NCBI RefSeq assembly: GCF_004216475.1
Contig: NZ_CP022303.1
Location: 4,647,001 to 4,711,000, forward strand
DNA from: Thalassococcus sp. S3
GTDB lineage: Bacteria > Pseudomonadota > Alphaproteobacteria > Rhodobacterales > Rhodobacteraceae
DNA: 64,000 nt
Direction: 5' to 3'
Program-made: the position numbers and the translations under genes
Shown: positions 37,473 through 47,389 of the stretch, piece after piece
Numbering within the stretch: position 1 is the first letter of the stretch
How the letters are laid out: the number at the start of each line of letters is the position of its first letter
The notes under the pieces: generated by a model
What the model was told of the DNA's origin: nothing
What the model saw: the letters and a program-made list of their open reading frames with translations, nothing else
Databases searched by the model: none

Positions 37473-38558
37473 TCACGCGACCCGTCGCTCTGCCAGCACC
37501 CTTGCGTCGTAACTATCGAGGACCGGCAGCGCGACCGCGCCATGATCGGGCAGATCGCTCCGCATCACATGGGCCAGGCAGCTTGCCGCATGCCAGTCCG
37601 CCTTCCGTGCCAGGCGTCCGATCGACAGGCTTTCCACCGCAGATCCAGCCGCCAGAAGCGGCTCGTTTCTGGGCAACAGGATCTGATGATAGCGGGCAAC
37701 CGCGCCGACCGGCTCAATGCGCGCCATGCGCGTGCCCTTCAGATGCAGGCACGGCAGCAGCACCGCATCCTTGCCAAAGAGATATTCCACGTCATTGCCG
37801 CGGATCTGCAATCTCTGGCGGGAGGAAACGACAAGATCGCGCTTGAGCCCGAAAAACGGGCTGCGCAGGCGCATGGGGGCAAAGCTGCCCCGCGCCGGTA
37901 CCGTCATCGATGTCGTGTGAAGGACCGGAACGACCTCTCCGTCAGGCGTATAAACGGTATCCCCCCGCCTCAGATCCGCGATGCGGCGATAGCCCGAGGG
38001 CGTGGCAATCAACGTCTCTGGCGACAGGGTCGGTTTCGGTCCGACCGGCATCGGCGTCGTGGACACCGCGATGAACATCAGATCCGGCGAGATGGCCCGG
38101 CTGCCGGCATCGCAGAACATCCGCTGCAGATCCGCCACCCTTAGCGGGGCGGGATCGGCGATCTGGATCAGTTGCATATCGCGCCTGTGCGTCCGTTCCA
38201 CCGCCAGATGCGCGCGCCGCGCCGGGGCGTCCCAGACATAGGTCAGCCGCACCGCATTGGCGCGCCGCATATCGGACAGTTGCAACAGATGCTCACGCAC
38301 CTCTCCGGCCCGGATGGCGACCAGCTTGATGGCACCGCCGGGCAATGTCTCGACCGAGAGGGAAAGGCCCCAGCGATCCCCGGACGAAAAGGCCAGGATC
38401 GGCCCCGGCACAGCGGGCACCTGCGCTTCAAGCATGAGGGAGCCCCGGGGCACCAAAGCCTCCGCCCCAGCGTCAAGGAGCGCGGGACGCGCCCGCCCAT
38501 CAAGACCCTGGGGTCTGAAATGCCCCCCCATCTGATCGAGAAGGCCAAACCAGGTCAT
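37473..38558 (-). CDS. Hint-domain protein with N-terminal lectin-like region
   Basis: 361 residues. The N-terminal ~160 residues look like a beta-sandwich of the LamG/concanavalin type ([31 protein letters not shown], in part). Residues ~175-270 form a Hint domain ([36 protein letters not shown] in part), a family frequent in Rhodobacterales surface or secreted proteins. The usual N-terminal cysteine nucleophile of Hint domains is absent: the motif reads [11 protein letters not shown]. Splicing or cleavage may therefore be lost or may use serine. No signal peptide is visible. Function unknown. Confidence 0.8.
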   Translation of the reverse strand: MTWFGLLDQMGGHFRPQGLDGRARPALLDAGAEALVPRGSLMLEAQVPAVPGPILAFSSGDRWGLSLSVETLPGGAIKLVAIRAGEVREHLLQLSDMRRANAVRLTYVWDAPARRAHLAVERTHRRDMQLIQIADPAPLRVADLQRMFCDAGSRAISPDLMFIAVSTTPMPVGPKPTLSPETLIATPSGYRRIADLRRGDTVYTPDGEVVPVLHTTSMTVPARGSFAPMRLRSPFFGLKRDLVVSSRQRLQIRGNDVEYLFGKDAVLLPCLHLKGTRMARIEPVGAVARYHQILLPRNEPLLAAGSAVESLSIGRLARKADWHAASCLAHVMRSDLPDHGAVALPVLDSYDARVLAERRVA

Positions 38559-38728
38559 GGCCGTCTGACCATGTTCACAGAAATACCGCTCATCGCCCTG
38601 CCTTTCGGGTCATTGTTGGCCGAGATGCTAGCACGAACGGCCCCTCCCGAGAATCCGAATTCCGCCTCCGACCCTTGGCTTTCCGTGCATTTGCCGCCAA
38701 GTGTGGCAAAACCATCCCCGGAGGCCCC

Positions 38729-39868
38729 ATGACCGATCCCGTCGCCCTGACCGCCGATCTGATCCGCTGCCCCTCTGTCACGCCGGAAGATGCGGGTGCC
38801 CTGGACGTGCTGGAACGGGCGCTGAGTGCTGCCGGTTTTGTCTGTACCCGTGCCGATCGGGGGGAGGTGAAGAACCTCTTTGCCCGTTGGGGAGAGAGGG
38901 GCCATGTCCGGACCTTTGGCTTTAACGGGCATACGGATGTAGTGCCCGTGGGGGACGAGGACGCCTGGACGGTCGATCCCTTTGGCGCAGAGATGCGCGA
39001 TGGGCGTCTTTACGGGCGCGGCGCGACGGATATGAAGTCCGGTGTGGCGGCCTTTGCTGCGGCGGCCATCGATTTCGTGCAGGAGACACCGCCAGAGGGT
39101 GCCGTGATCCTTGCCATTACAGGGGATGAGGAAGGCGATGCGGTGGATGGCACCACGGCACTGCTGGATCACATGGCACGCGAGGGAGAGGCGATGTCGG
39201 TCTGCCTGGTCGGGGAACCGACCTGCCCCGAAGAGATGGGGGATATGATCAAGATCGGACGGCGCGGGTCGATGACGGCGTTTTTCAAGGTGATCGGCAA
39301 ACAGGGTCATTCCGCCTATCCGCATCGCGCATGCAATCCGTTACCGGCCCTGGCACGGCTGATGGACCGGCTGGCCAGCCACGAGTTGGACAAGGGCACC
39401 GATCATTTCGACCCCTCCACGCTGGCGATCGTAACCATGGATACGGGCAACCCGGCCACCAACGTGATCCCGGCAGAGTGTCGTGGCACGGTGAACATCC
39501 GCTTTAACGACACCCATAGCGGCGCCGGGCTGACCGACTGGCTGCGCAAGGAGGCAGACGGGATCGCGGAGGCGTTTGGGGTCGAGGTGGAGATGCGGGT
39601 CAAGATCTCGGGAGAGAGCTTTCTGACGCCGCCGGGCGCGTTGTCGGATCTGGTCTCCGCCGCGGTCCGGGCGGAGACGAACCGGGTGCCTGAGCTGTCG
39701 ACCACGGGCGGCACATCGGATGCAAGATTTGTGAAGGATCTCTGTCCGGTCGTGGAGTTCGGGCTGGTTGGCAAGACGATGCATCAGGTGGATGAGCATG
39801 TGGAGGTGGCGCATGTGCGGCAGCTCAAGGCGATCTATACGCGGATTCTGCGCGATTACTTTGCCTGA
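38729..39868 (+). CDS. dapE: Succinyl-diaminopimelate desuccinylase
   Basis: 379 residues from ATG 38729, with GGAGG five to seven bases upstream. Zinc metallopeptidase (M20 family) that hydrolyses N-succinyl-LL-diaminopimelate. Metal and catalytic residues: H68 and D70 in [13 protein letters not shown]101 in [11 protein letters not shown]134/E135 in TGDEEGDA, then GEPT and the dimerisation domain. Length and motifs match DapE rather than ArgE. Divergent from the Hint-domain gene. Confidence 0.95.
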   Translation: MTDPVALTADLIRCPSVTPEDAGALDVLERALSAAGFVCTRADRGEVKNLFARWGERGHVRTFGFNGHTDVVPVGDEDAWTVDPFGAEMRDGRLYGRGATDMKSGVAAFAAAAIDFVQETPPEGAVILAITGDEEGDAVDGTTALLDHMAREGEAMSVCLVGEPTCPEEMGDMIKIGRRGSMTAFFKVIGKQGHSAYPHRACNPLPALARLMDRLASHELDKGTDHFDPSTLAIVTMDTGNPATNVIPAECRGTVNIRFNDTHSGAGLTDWLRKEADGIAEAFGVEVEMRVKISGESFLTPPGALSDLVSAAVRAETNRVPELSTTGGTSDARFVKDLCPVVEFGLVGKTMHQVDEHVEVAHVRQLKAIYTRILRDYFA

Positions 39869-39947
39869 GGGGGCGCCTCCTCCAGCCCTTGCGGTCTGTC
39901 GTCGGATTTACCATGACGCCGCGCGGCGCGCATGTTAGGCGGTGGCC

Positions 39948-42203
39948 ATGACGCGCATTCCGACAAAGGCCGAGATCCTGGAATGGATCGCGGACCATCC
40001 CGCCCAGACCTCCAAACGTGACATCGCCAAGGCCTTTGGCATCAAGGGCGCGGCCAGGATCGACCTCAAGCGTGTGCTGAAGGAGCTGGAAGCCGAAGGG
40101 CACCTAGAAAAGCGCAAGCGCAGCTACCGCGACCCCGACCGTCTGCCGCCCGTCAGCGTGCTGCAGGTTCAGGCACCCAATGCGGACGGTGACCTTTTCG
40201 CCCGTCCGCTGGAATGGCATGGCGAGGGGGTGGAGCCCATCGTGCTTGTGCTTCCCCGCGCCTCCGACCCGGCCCTGGGGGCAGGTGACCGCATCCTCGC
40301 CCGTCTCACCGTGGTGCAGGAGGAGGACCACAATTACGAGGCTCGCCTCATCCGCCGCATCGGCACCAACCCGCGCCGGATCCTTGGCATCTTCCGCAAG
40401 GGGGCCGAGGGTGGGCGCATCGTGCCAATCGACAAAGCCGGTCAAAACGAATGGCACGTCCCCGTAGGTGCGCTCCATGGCGCGCAGGACGGTGAGTTGG
40501 TCGAGGCCGAACAATCCGGCCCCAAGGCGCGCATGGGCCTTCCGCGCGCCCGTATCGTGGAGCGTCTGGGCGACCCGTCGGCGCCCAAGGCAATCTCGCT
40601 GATCGCGATCCACCAGCATGGCATTCCTGATGCGTTCCCCGACCCGGTCATCGCCGAGGCGGATGCCACCAAGCCGATGGGCCTGAAGGGTCGTGAGGAT
40701 CTGCGCGAGCTGCCCTTGGTCACAATCGACCCCTCCGATGCGCGCGACCATGACGACGCCTGCTATGCCGAGGCGGATACCGATCCCGACAATCCCGGCG
40801 GCCATGTCATCTGGGTCGCCATCGCCGATGTGGCCGCCTATGTCCGTCCCGGCTCCGCCCTCGACGGTGAGGCGCGCAAACGCGGCAATTCCACCTATTT
40901 CCCGGACCGCGTCGTGCCCATGCTGCCCGACCGCCTGTCCGGCGATCTCTGCTCTCTGCACGAAGGTGTCCCGCGCGCATCCATCGCCGTGCGCATGGTC
41001 CTCGACGCCCAGGGCGAGAAGCTATCCCATAGCTTCCACCGGATCCTCATGCGTTCCCCCGCCGCTCTGAATTACCAGGAGGTTCAGGCCGCCATCGACG
41101 GGACGCCCAACGACAAGACCGGCCCCCTGCTGGAACCCGTCCTCAAACCGCTCTACGCCGCCTATGCCGCCCTGCGGGACGCCCGTGAGAGGCGCCAGCC
41201 CCTCGACCTCGACCTGCCCGAACGCAAGATCGTGCTCTCCGACGAGGGTGAGGTCACCTCCGTGCAGTTCCGCGACCGGCTGAACGCGCATCGGCTGATC
41301 GAGGAATTCATGATCCTCGCCAATGTCGCCGCCGCCGAAACGCTGATCGCCCAACGCACCCCGCTGCTCTTCCGCGTTCATGAGGAGCCCACGCCCGAGA
41401 AGCTGGAAAGCCTGCGGGAAACCGCCCAATCCTCCGGTTTCAACCTCGCCAAGGGCCAGGTCCTTCAGACCCGCCACCTCAACCAGCTTCTGAACGCCGC
41501 CTCCGGCACCGATGAGGCCGAGTTGATCAATATGGCCACATTGCGCTCGATGACGCAGGCTTATTACAGCCCCGAAAACTTCGGACATTTCGGGCTGGCG
41601 CTGGCGCGCTATGCCCATTTCACCTCTCCGATCCGGCGCTATTCCGACCTGATCGTCCACCGGGCCCTGATCACCGCCCATGGCTGGGGCAAGGACGGAC
41701 TGGCGCCCGACGAGATCGAACGGCTTGAGCGCACGGCCGAACACATCTCCGACACCGAACGCCGCTCGATGATGGCCGAGCGGGACACGACCGACCGCTA
41801 TCTCGCCGCCTATCTCTCCGAACGTGTTGGGGCCGAGATGGAGGGCCGCATCAGCGGCATCGCCCGCTTCGGCGTCTTCGTGAAGCTCGATGAAACCGGC
41901 GCCGACGGTCTGATCCCTATCCGGTCCCTGGGCCGCGAATATTTCCATTTCGACCGGGAAGCCGGCACGCTGATGGGATCCGACACCGGCACCGTGATCG
42001 GCATAGGACAGCGTGTCACCGTCCGTCTGGCCCAGGCCACGCCTGTCACCGGCGGTCTGGAGCTTGAACTTCTCGCGCTCGAGAACACCGCCCTGCCCGG
42101 CGGACCGGCACGTTCGGGCCGTGCGCCCAGACGCAAGATCGCCCGCAGCAAGCGCAAATCGGACAAGGTGAAACGCAAGGTTCTGCGGAAACGGCGCACG
42201 TAG
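39948..42203 (+). CDS. rnr: Ribonuclease R
   Basis: About 751 residues from ATG 39948 (GTG 39942 possible, but the AGGCGG site is better placed for the ATG). An N-terminal winged-helix domain (TKAEILEWIADHPAQTSKRDIAKAFG in part), cold-shock domains, the RNB catalytic domain with DPSDARDHDDAC holding the metal aspartates, an S1 domain (GRISGIARFGVFVKL) and a lysine/arginine-rich tail (RKIARSKRKSDKVKRKVLRKRRT, in part). It is a processive 3'-5' exoribonuclease that degrades structured RNA. The basic tail is typical of RNase R. Confidence 0.95.
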   Translation: MTRIPTKAEILEWIADHPAQTSKRDIAKAFGIKGAARIDLKRVLKELEAEGHLEKRKRSYRDPDRLPPVSVLQVQAPNADGDLFARPLEWHGEGVEPIVLVLPRASDPALGAGDRILARLTVVQEEDHNYEARLIRRIGTNPRRILGIFRKGAEGGRIVPIDKAGQNEWHVPVGALHGAQDGELVEAEQSGPKARMGLPRARIVERLGDPSAPKAISLIAIHQHGIPDAFPDPVIAEADATKPMGLKGREDLRELPLVTIDPSDARDHDDACYAEADTDPDNPGGHVIWVAIADVAAYVRPGSALDGEARKRGNSTYFPDRVVPMLPDRLSGDLCSLHEGVPRASIAVRMVLDAQGEKLSHSFHRILMRSPAALNYQEVQAAIDGTPNDKTGPLLEPVLKPLYAAYAALRDARERRQPLDLDLPERKIVLSDEGEVTSVQFRDRLNAHRLIEEFMILANVAAAETLIAQRTPLLFRVHEEPTPEKLESLRETAQSSGFNLAKGQVLQTRHLNQLLNAASGTDEAELINMATLRSMTQAYYSPENFGHFGLALARYAHFTSPIRRYSDLIVHRALITAHGWGKDGLAPDEIERLERTAEHISDTERRSMMAERDTTDRYLAAYLSERVGAEMEGRISGIARFGVFVKLDETGADGLIPIRSLGREYFHFDREAGTLMGSDTGTVIGIGQRVTVRLAQATPVTGGLELELLALENTALPGGPARSGRAPRRKIARSKRKSDKVKRKVLRKRRT

Positions 42204-42291
42204 AGAAAAGCTGCCAGCGCCGTTCGACGAAGCCTACAATGCCGGAGCGGGCCGGCGCCGGACAGATCTTGTGAGGAAAGACCGCTCATCC

Positions 42292-42307
42292 CGCGGCTTC
42301 GGCCGCG
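42292..42307. repeat. UUCG-capped hairpin after rnr
   Basis: CGCGGC-TTCG-GCCGCG, six perfect pairs closed by a C(UUCG)G tetraloop in the 200-base gap between rnr and the next gene. No T-run follows, so it is not a typical intrinsic terminator; it may protect the 3' end of the rnr message. Confidence 0.45.
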
Positions 42308-42403
42308 CCCGCACCGAGCGGCGATCCCGACGGGGCGTACGACCTTCGCCACAGTGACGCGTCGCTTTGCCGGTGATACCTTGCGCTTGTGGAGGTGACC
42401 GAC

Positions 42404-42958
42404 ATGCGAAAACTCACGCTGATCCTTTGCATGGCCCTTTTGCCGGGCATGGCCCAGGCCGAGCCGCCCAAAACCGTCGAAGACGACCTTGGGATACTCA
42501 ATCCCCAGGATACAGGCCGTGAAATGCTGACCCGCAAGATCGAAATGGGCGTTATCGATTCCGTGACATGCTCTCTGGGCATCAACGTGACCAAGGCGGA
42601 CAATCACGAGTTGGCCCGCAAGCTGGTCCGGCGCTGTGCCGAAGCAGGCTATACCAAAGCGATGACCTGGATGAGCCAGCTTGAAAACAACGGGCTTGGG
42701 GGTGAATACAACCCCGATGCCTCCGCCGAATGGGACAGACGCGCCGCCGAAGCGGGCGATCCGGTCGGGCGGTTCAACCATGGTCTGAACCTCATGCGGG
42801 GGCATGGGATCGCCCAGGACGACGCCTTGGGCCGTCAGTTTGTGGATCAGGCGGCACGGGATGGGCTGGAGATCGCAAAGCGCCTTCAAGGGGCGGATTA
42901 CGATCTCGACGAAGTAACACCCGATGCGGACAACTGGCGATACCAGCCTTTGTTCTAG
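42404..42958 (+). CDS. Periplasmic Sel1/TPR-like repeat protein
   Basis: 184 residues from ATG 42404 with GGAGG eight bases upstream. Signal peptide MRKLTLILCMALLPGMAQAEPP. The mature protein carries Sel1-like repeats (ARKLVRRCAEAGYTKAMTWMSQLE, AEWDRRAAEAGDPVGRFNHGLNLMRGHGIAQD, each in part), usually protein-interaction scaffolds. Function unknown. Confidence 0.8.
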   Translation: MRKLTLILCMALLPGMAQAEPPKTVEDDLGILNPQDTGREMLTRKIEMGVIDSVTCSLGINVTKADNHELARKLVRRCAEAGYTKAMTWMSQLENNGLGGEYNPDASAEWDRRAAEAGDPVGRFNHGLNLMRGHGIAQDDALGRQFVDQAARDGLEIAKRLQGADYDLDEVTPDADNWRYQPLF

Positions 42959-43079
42959 GGTGATGCCCTTCGCGCCCCGATCGACATCAAGGGCCTGATC
43001 GGAACCCCTTTTGCGCTCTGCAAGGATGCAGCATGATGCCTCACTGGGCAGAGCCTCCGATCCTCCGGTGACCCTCTCC

Positions 43080-44651
43080 TCACGCCGCAGGATGCAGCCC
43101 GAAGCGGGCAAACACGTTCTTCGTGATCTTCTCGACAAAGGGGTCCCTGGCGGCAAGCCCGTGGACCCACTCCGTCGTTCCGCCGTTAAAGACCTCTCCT
43201 TTTCCGCATTTGAAACTGGCCATCACCGCGTGGCCGCGCATCAACCTGGCCCTTGCCGCCGGTGTGTCCTCTCCCGCTGTGACGCGGACCAGCACGTCCT
43301 CTCCCTCCATCGGGACCATCTTCGGATAGGGGCTGCGCTCGGGCTCCGCCAAGGTGGCCGGTGTCATCCCGATGATCTCAAGATTTTCGGGAATGCCGAT
43401 CCCCTTGCCTGGCTTCGGCAGCCCGTCTTCTCCGAACTGGATCGGACAGCCGTCGTTTTCATATCCGATCAGCGGGACGTCAGCGCCTATGACATCGCCG
43501 TAGTAAAGATCCGTCCCCTCCAGCGCCCAATGGGTGTCGTCGTAGATGGTATAGGCCGCGCTGCCGCGCCCTGCGCACATCGCCAGCCGGTGATATCCGC
43601 CGTACAGAAAGGAAAGGCCCAGAAACCGCGCCTCCGGTGCGTCGAACGCATCGTGAGACCACAGATGGGTCGCCTCTTTCCGGGTTTCGGGAGCGGGCCA
43701 CATCGGATCGTTCTCCTCGCCCTTCATCTTGTGCGAGACCATGGTCCGACCGCCCTCTTCCCAGCGGATCTTCCAATAGCAGGTATTGCCGGACAAACAG
43801 GCCAGATTGCCGCCCGCATTCACGAACGCCTCGATGGCAAAACGTTGATTGCCGGACCAGTATTCACTGTGCCCTACGATCAGAACCGTCTGATAGCCAT
43901 CAAGCGCATCGGCATTCCGTTCAAAGTCAAAGTCGGTGAGATAGTCGAAATCGTAACCGGCCTCCTCCGCCCAGATCGCAAAGACATGTTCCCATTTCCT
44001 CAGAAAGCAGGCCGATCCGTCATAAGGCGACGCCTTTTGCTGCATGGCCCATTCCATATCGCCCGGCATCGCCATCTGCCCGACGGCGCGGGGCGCATAG
44101 TTGATCAGGCGGGGCGGCGCGCCAGGCGGAGAAAACAGAACCTGCGGATAGGGGCGCATGCGGGACAGCCGACCGATGGCCCCCTCTCGCGACGCCTCGG
44201 GCGAGGCCTGACCGCTCATCAGCGCCTCGACGTCTGCATAGGCGTTGGACCCGCCCCAGTAATTGTAGGCCGAATAGGTGTTCGTCGCGAGGATCAGGAC
44301 CGCTTTGGCTTTCGGCTGCTCGGATCCCTTGCGCACGCAGACAAAGTGCTGGCTGACATTTCCGTCGGGATCTTCCAGCGTCAGGTCGTAATAGCCCGTT
44401 GCCCAATCCGCTCCGATCTCAAAGGTGGTGGCCTCTGGCCAGCCGCATCCATTGCGGTCTGCATCTTCGGGAATGGGATGCGCGCCGATGGTCAGGTTTT
44501 CGAACCGGGCAACCTGCGTCACCTCCTTGCCAATCCGGCTGATGGTAAGCGTGCAGGGCGACGTAGGCGCACTCGCAAAAAGGGTGACGGTCTCTCCCGG
44601 CTCGGCACTGACCTTGTCGGGGTAAAACCAGGGTCTGTCGATCGTATTCAT
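43080..44651 (-). CDS. N,N-dimethylformamidase large-subunit-like protein
   Basis: 523 residues from ATG 44651. The whole chain fits the N,N-dimethylformamidase beta-subunit C-terminal-like family: an N-terminal Ig-like module (VSAEPGETVTLFASAP) and a flavodoxin/amidotransferase-like core (LILATNTYSAYNYWGGSNAY, VLIVGHSEYWSGNQRFAIEAFVNAGGNLACLSGN, each in part) with tyrosine- and glutamate-rich segments where the mononuclear iron is bound in the characterised enzyme. The small subunit gene of dimethylformamidase is not adjacent. The start overlaps the stop of the membrane-protein gene (ATGA). It may hydrolyse another amide; substrate unknown. Confidence 0.8.
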   Translation of the reverse strand: MNTIDRPWFYPDKVSAEPGETVTLFASAPTSPCTLTISRIGKEVTQVARFENLTIGAHPIPEDADRNGCGWPEATTFEIGADWATGYYDLTLEDPDGNVSQHFVCVRKGSEQPKAKAVLILATNTYSAYNYWGGSNAYADVEALMSGQASPEASREGAIGRLSRMRPYPQVLFSPPGAPPRLINYAPRAVGQMAMPGDMEWAMQQKASPYDGSACFLRKWEHVFAIWAEEAGYDFDYLTDFDFERNADALDGYQTVLIVGHSEYWSGNQRFAIEAFVNAGGNLACLSGNTCYWKIRWEEGGRTMVSHKMKGEENDPMWPAPETRKEATHLWSHDAFDAPEARFLGLSFLYGGYHRLAMCAGRGSAAYTIYDDTHWALEGTDLYYGDVIGADVPLIGYENDGCPIQFGEDGLPKPGKGIGIPENLEIIGMTPATLAEPERSPYPKMVPMEGEDVLVRVTAGEDTPAARARLMRGHAVMASFKCGKGEVFNGGTTEWVHGLAARDPFVEKITKNVFARFGLHPAA

Positions 44652-45361
44652 GCGGTCTGGCTCACTGTTTGGGATGCGGTTCCGGCCCGCAAAAGCGACA
44701 GGCCAAGCCAGGCCGCCCAAAGCGGGGAGAGGAGGACAACCAGCGCGAGGGCCGCGTCAGAGACCTCTGCCAGACCCGCATGCCAGGTTGCGAATTGCAG
44801 AACCCAGATCGCTGCAAGCACACCCGCGCCGATCCCCAGGCCTTTCAGGCCCGCGCTGCCAAGCAATTTGGCCAGCCCGCCCAACCAGATCGCGGCCAGG
44901 ATCGCCTCCATCAGCCACAGGCCGCGCCATTGGCCCCCGATGGTGGCCTCCCAGGCCGCGGCGGCTTGGTCGGGTGCCGCCGACGCACTGGCCCGCAGCG
45001 CATCGAAAGCCCCTGCCATCGTCACCGCACCGAACGTGCCCATCAGGCAGTAGATCAGACCGCAAAGCATCGCGAGATCGGTCAGCATCTCATCGAGATC
45101 GCGCAGAAGTTTCCAGGCATAGATCAGGACCGGAAGGAAGATCAGGTAATAACCAAGAACATCCGTCCACATCCCCAGATAAAACAGATCCGCCGCTTCC
45201 GCGGATAGGGTCATCATGTCCAGCCCGTCGTGAAACCGTGTCACATCCCCGTCCGAAGCGGCCATGAACAGGCCTTGCGTCAGATAGGCGAAGGGCAATG
45301 AAAGAAGGGCCGCGAAAGCCGCCAGCCGTCTTCCGGGCGTCGCGAAATTCAAAGATGTCAT
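44648..45361 (-). CDS. Polytopic membrane protein, DUF4386-like
   Basis: 237 residues with about six hydrophobic helices (ALLSLPFAYLTQGLFM, VLGYYLIFLPVLIYAW, AMLCGLIYCLMGTFG, among others). The layout resembles the DUF4386 family, but I am unsure. No signal peptide or catalytic motif. It is coupled by an ATGA overlap to the dimethylformamidase-like gene and starts 33 bases after the FAD oxidoreductase gene, so probably acts with them, perhaps in transport or sensing of the cluster's substrate. Confidence 0.75.
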   Translation of the reverse strand: MTSLNFATPGRRLAAFAALLSLPFAYLTQGLFMAASDGDVTRFHDGLDMMTLSAEAADLFYLGMWTDVLGYYLIFLPVLIYAWKLLRDLDEMLTDLAMLCGLIYCLMGTFGAVTMAGAFDALRASASAAPDQAAAAWEATIGGQWRGLWLMEAILAAIWLGGLAKLLGSAGLKGLGIGAGVLAAIWVLQFATWHAGLAEVSDAALALVVLLSPLWAAWLGLSLLRAGTASQTVSQTA

Positions 45362-45394
45362 CGGGATCTTCCTCTGCGAATGAAAGCGGTCGGC

Positions 45395-46714
45395 TCAGGC
45401 GGCCTGCTGCAAGTGCGTGTTGGTCCGGGGGATGCGTGCGGCGGCGCGTTCGACCGACCACAGCGCGCTCTCCATATATCCGCCGGAAAGATAGTCGCCG
45501 CAGAACGACACACCGTCCTTGCGATCAATAGCGTCCAGAAAGGCCAGCGCGGCGGCGTTATGGCCCACCGCCGATTGCGGCACCGTGGCCGGATGACGGG
45601 TCACCGCAAATCCTTCGACATGCCCCTTAACGCCCGGCACAAATGGCGTGATATCCGCTAAGGCAAGATCGGCCAGCTCCTGATCTGTCTTCTCCGCCAG
45701 CGCCGCCGATTTCGGGTTCAGGATCCATGCCTGCAGCGTCGCGTTGCCCGACGGATGATTGCCCGGGCTCTTTTGCTGAGTGTCGATGCAGAATTGCACC
45801 GGACCCTTGTGATCCATGGGCAAGAAATAGGTCCACACGTCCTTTTCCAGGCTCTGATCCAGAAAGAACGACACGATCATGGCCGTGGGCATCTCGATCC
45901 CCGCCAGAAAGCTCCGCTCTTTCGTCCAGGTCTCCGGAACCAGCTTCGCCGCCCTTGGTGCGTGGGCCGCGACGATCACGTGATCGGCCGCCACGCTTTC
46001 TCCGGTTTCCAGATGCAGGCCTGTGACCCGTCCGCCCTGTTCGATCAGCCCGGCGACCGGGCTGCTGAAGCGGATGTCGGACTGCTCCGCGAGCGTCCGG
46101 TGCAGCGCAGCCGTCCCCCCGTTAAGCGAGATGTAATCCGTCATCAAAACGATCTTCGCCAGCCGGTACACCTGCAACAGGCTCATGCCGTCCGGTGTCG
46201 GATCACTCATGCAGCCAATCAGGCTGAGCATGCGAACCGTGTGATCCCTCAGAAACCCGTCCGACGTCGTGCTCAGCGCCGATATGCGGTCATAGGCGGC
46301 CTGCTTGTCCGCCGCCGCGAAGGTTTCGGACTTATGGGACAGGATCAGCTTGGCGATGTACCCCGCCATGCGCAGGTTGCCCGTCAGCCCCCCCGACTTC
46401 AGCCAGGGCACCGAGGGTTTCACCAGAAAGGACGCATCGCTCTTCCCGGTAAACATCCGGGTCTTGCCAGTGATCTTCTTCAGCTCGGACGTCAGCCCAA
46501 CCTCTTCGATCAACTTCAACCCGTATTTATAGTTCGAATGGAAGTACTGAGATCCGACATCCGCCCAATCATCCGTGCCCGGCCGGTTCAGCAGCATGCC
46601 GCGTCCTCCGGCGCGATCCGACGCTTCATAGATGGTCACGTCATGTCCCGCGCGCCGCATCTTGTGTCCAGCTGCCAGGCCCGCGATGCCGGCACCGATG
46701 ATTGCGATTTTCAT
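45395..46714 (-). CDS. FAD-dependent amine oxidase-like oxidoreductase
   Basis: 439 residues. N-terminal FAD-binding motif GAGIAG (7-12) with E30 and the AGGRG motif (34-39); the C-terminal FAD contact is in GVSFCGDYLSGGYMESALWS. This is the flavin amine oxidase/protoporphyrinogen-oxidase superfamily, nearest in layout to bacterial renalase-like or NAD(P)-binding proteins. No signal peptide. It lies 28 bases after the cupin gene and upstream of the membrane and amidase-like genes, giving a four-gene operon cupin-FAD-membrane-amidase. Confidence 0.87.
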   Translation of the reverse strand: MKIAIIGAGIAGLAAGHKMRRAGHDVTIYEASDRAGGRGMLLNRPGTDDWADVGSQYFHSNYKYGLKLIEEVGLTSELKKITGKTRMFTGKSDASFLVKPSVPWLKSGGLTGNLRMAGYIAKLILSHKSETFAAADKQAAYDRISALSTTSDGFLRDHTVRMLSLIGCMSDPTPDGMSLLQVYRLAKIVLMTDYISLNGGTAALHRTLAEQSDIRFSSPVAGLIEQGGRVTGLHLETGESVAADHVIVAAHAPRAAKLVPETWTKERSFLAGIEMPTAMIVSFFLDQSLEKDVWTYFLPMDHKGPVQFCIDTQQKSPGNHPSGNATLQAWILNPKSAALAEKTDQELADLALADITPFVPGVKGHVEGFAVTRHPATVPQSAVGHNAAALAFLDAIDRKDGVSFCGDYLSGGYMESALWSVERAAARIPRTNTHLQQAA

Positions 46715-46742
46715 GTCTCAGCCCTCCTTCGGGTTACTTTGA

Positions 46743-47291
46743 TTATGCGTCCACCAACTCCGCCGTTTCCGGTGCTTTCCCGATCTCCTGATCGAAATCC
46801 GATTCCGCGCCCGGCTTGATGAAATTCGGCATCTCCCGGCCCGCCATCTGACATGCCGCGCGCAGGGCCATCTCGATGGCTCCGGCATCCATGATGTCGA
46901 TGAAATTGCCGTCTTCGTCGAAGTTGATGTTGGCCCCCGACACCACCATGAAGCCCTCTGCCGCCTCCGTCGCGTCTTCCGGAACGCAAAACTGGTGGAT
47001 CGACCCTCCCGGCTCGTAAAGGTAGCTTCCCGCCGTTTGCTTATCCTCGGGATATTCCACGTAGTGCCACATCCCCTTCGTGGTGAGGAAATGCACCGTC
47101 CCGGTGTGGAAATGCTGGGGCAGCTTGGTGCCCGGTGGGAACTTGGCGTAAAGCACCCAAGTGCCGTTTTCAGGATCCAGGAACAGCGGCTGGATCGTGT
47201 ATCCGTCCACCGGATGCTGAACCGCGTCGGCGTCATTGACCTTCAGCGTCAGCAGCCTGTCCTGGTGTGTAATCGTCTGGGGCAGCGGCAT
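46743..47291 (-). CDS. Cupin dioxygenase, 2,4'-dihydroxyacetophenone dioxygenase family
   Basis: 182 residues from ATG 47291 with AAGGAGG a few bases upstream. Single cupin with H60 and H62 in PQHFHTGTVHFLTTKGMWHY and H99 in GGSIHQF, a likely three-histidine iron site. The pattern matches the 2,4'-dihydroxyacetophenone dioxygenase-like/acetylacetone-cleaving type of C-C bond-cleaving cupins. First gene of the cupin-FAD-membrane-amidase operon, divergent from the AraC regulator across 98 bases. Substrate unknown. Confidence 0.83.
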   Translation of the reverse strand: MPLPQTITHQDRLLTLKVNDADAVQHPVDGYTIQPLFLDPENGTWVLYAKFPPGTKLPQHFHTGTVHFLTTKGMWHYVEYPEDKQTAGSYLYEPGGSIHQFCVPEDATEAAEGFMVVSGANINFDEDGNFIDIMDAGAIEMALRAACQMAGREMPNFIKPGAESDFDQEIGKAPETAELVDA

Positions 47292-47389
47292 GATTGTCCT
47301 CCTTCAACTGATGCCCGACCAACGATACGTAGCCGTGCCCGCGAACACAGGTTACAAGAGGACAACAAAGGATCATTTGCGGCCAATTT

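Noticed and set aside
44650..45267. Plus-strand Arg/Pro-rich frame over the membrane protein gene
   Set aside because: Antisense shadow; the minus-strand gene has six hydrophobic helices and an ATGA-coupled partner.
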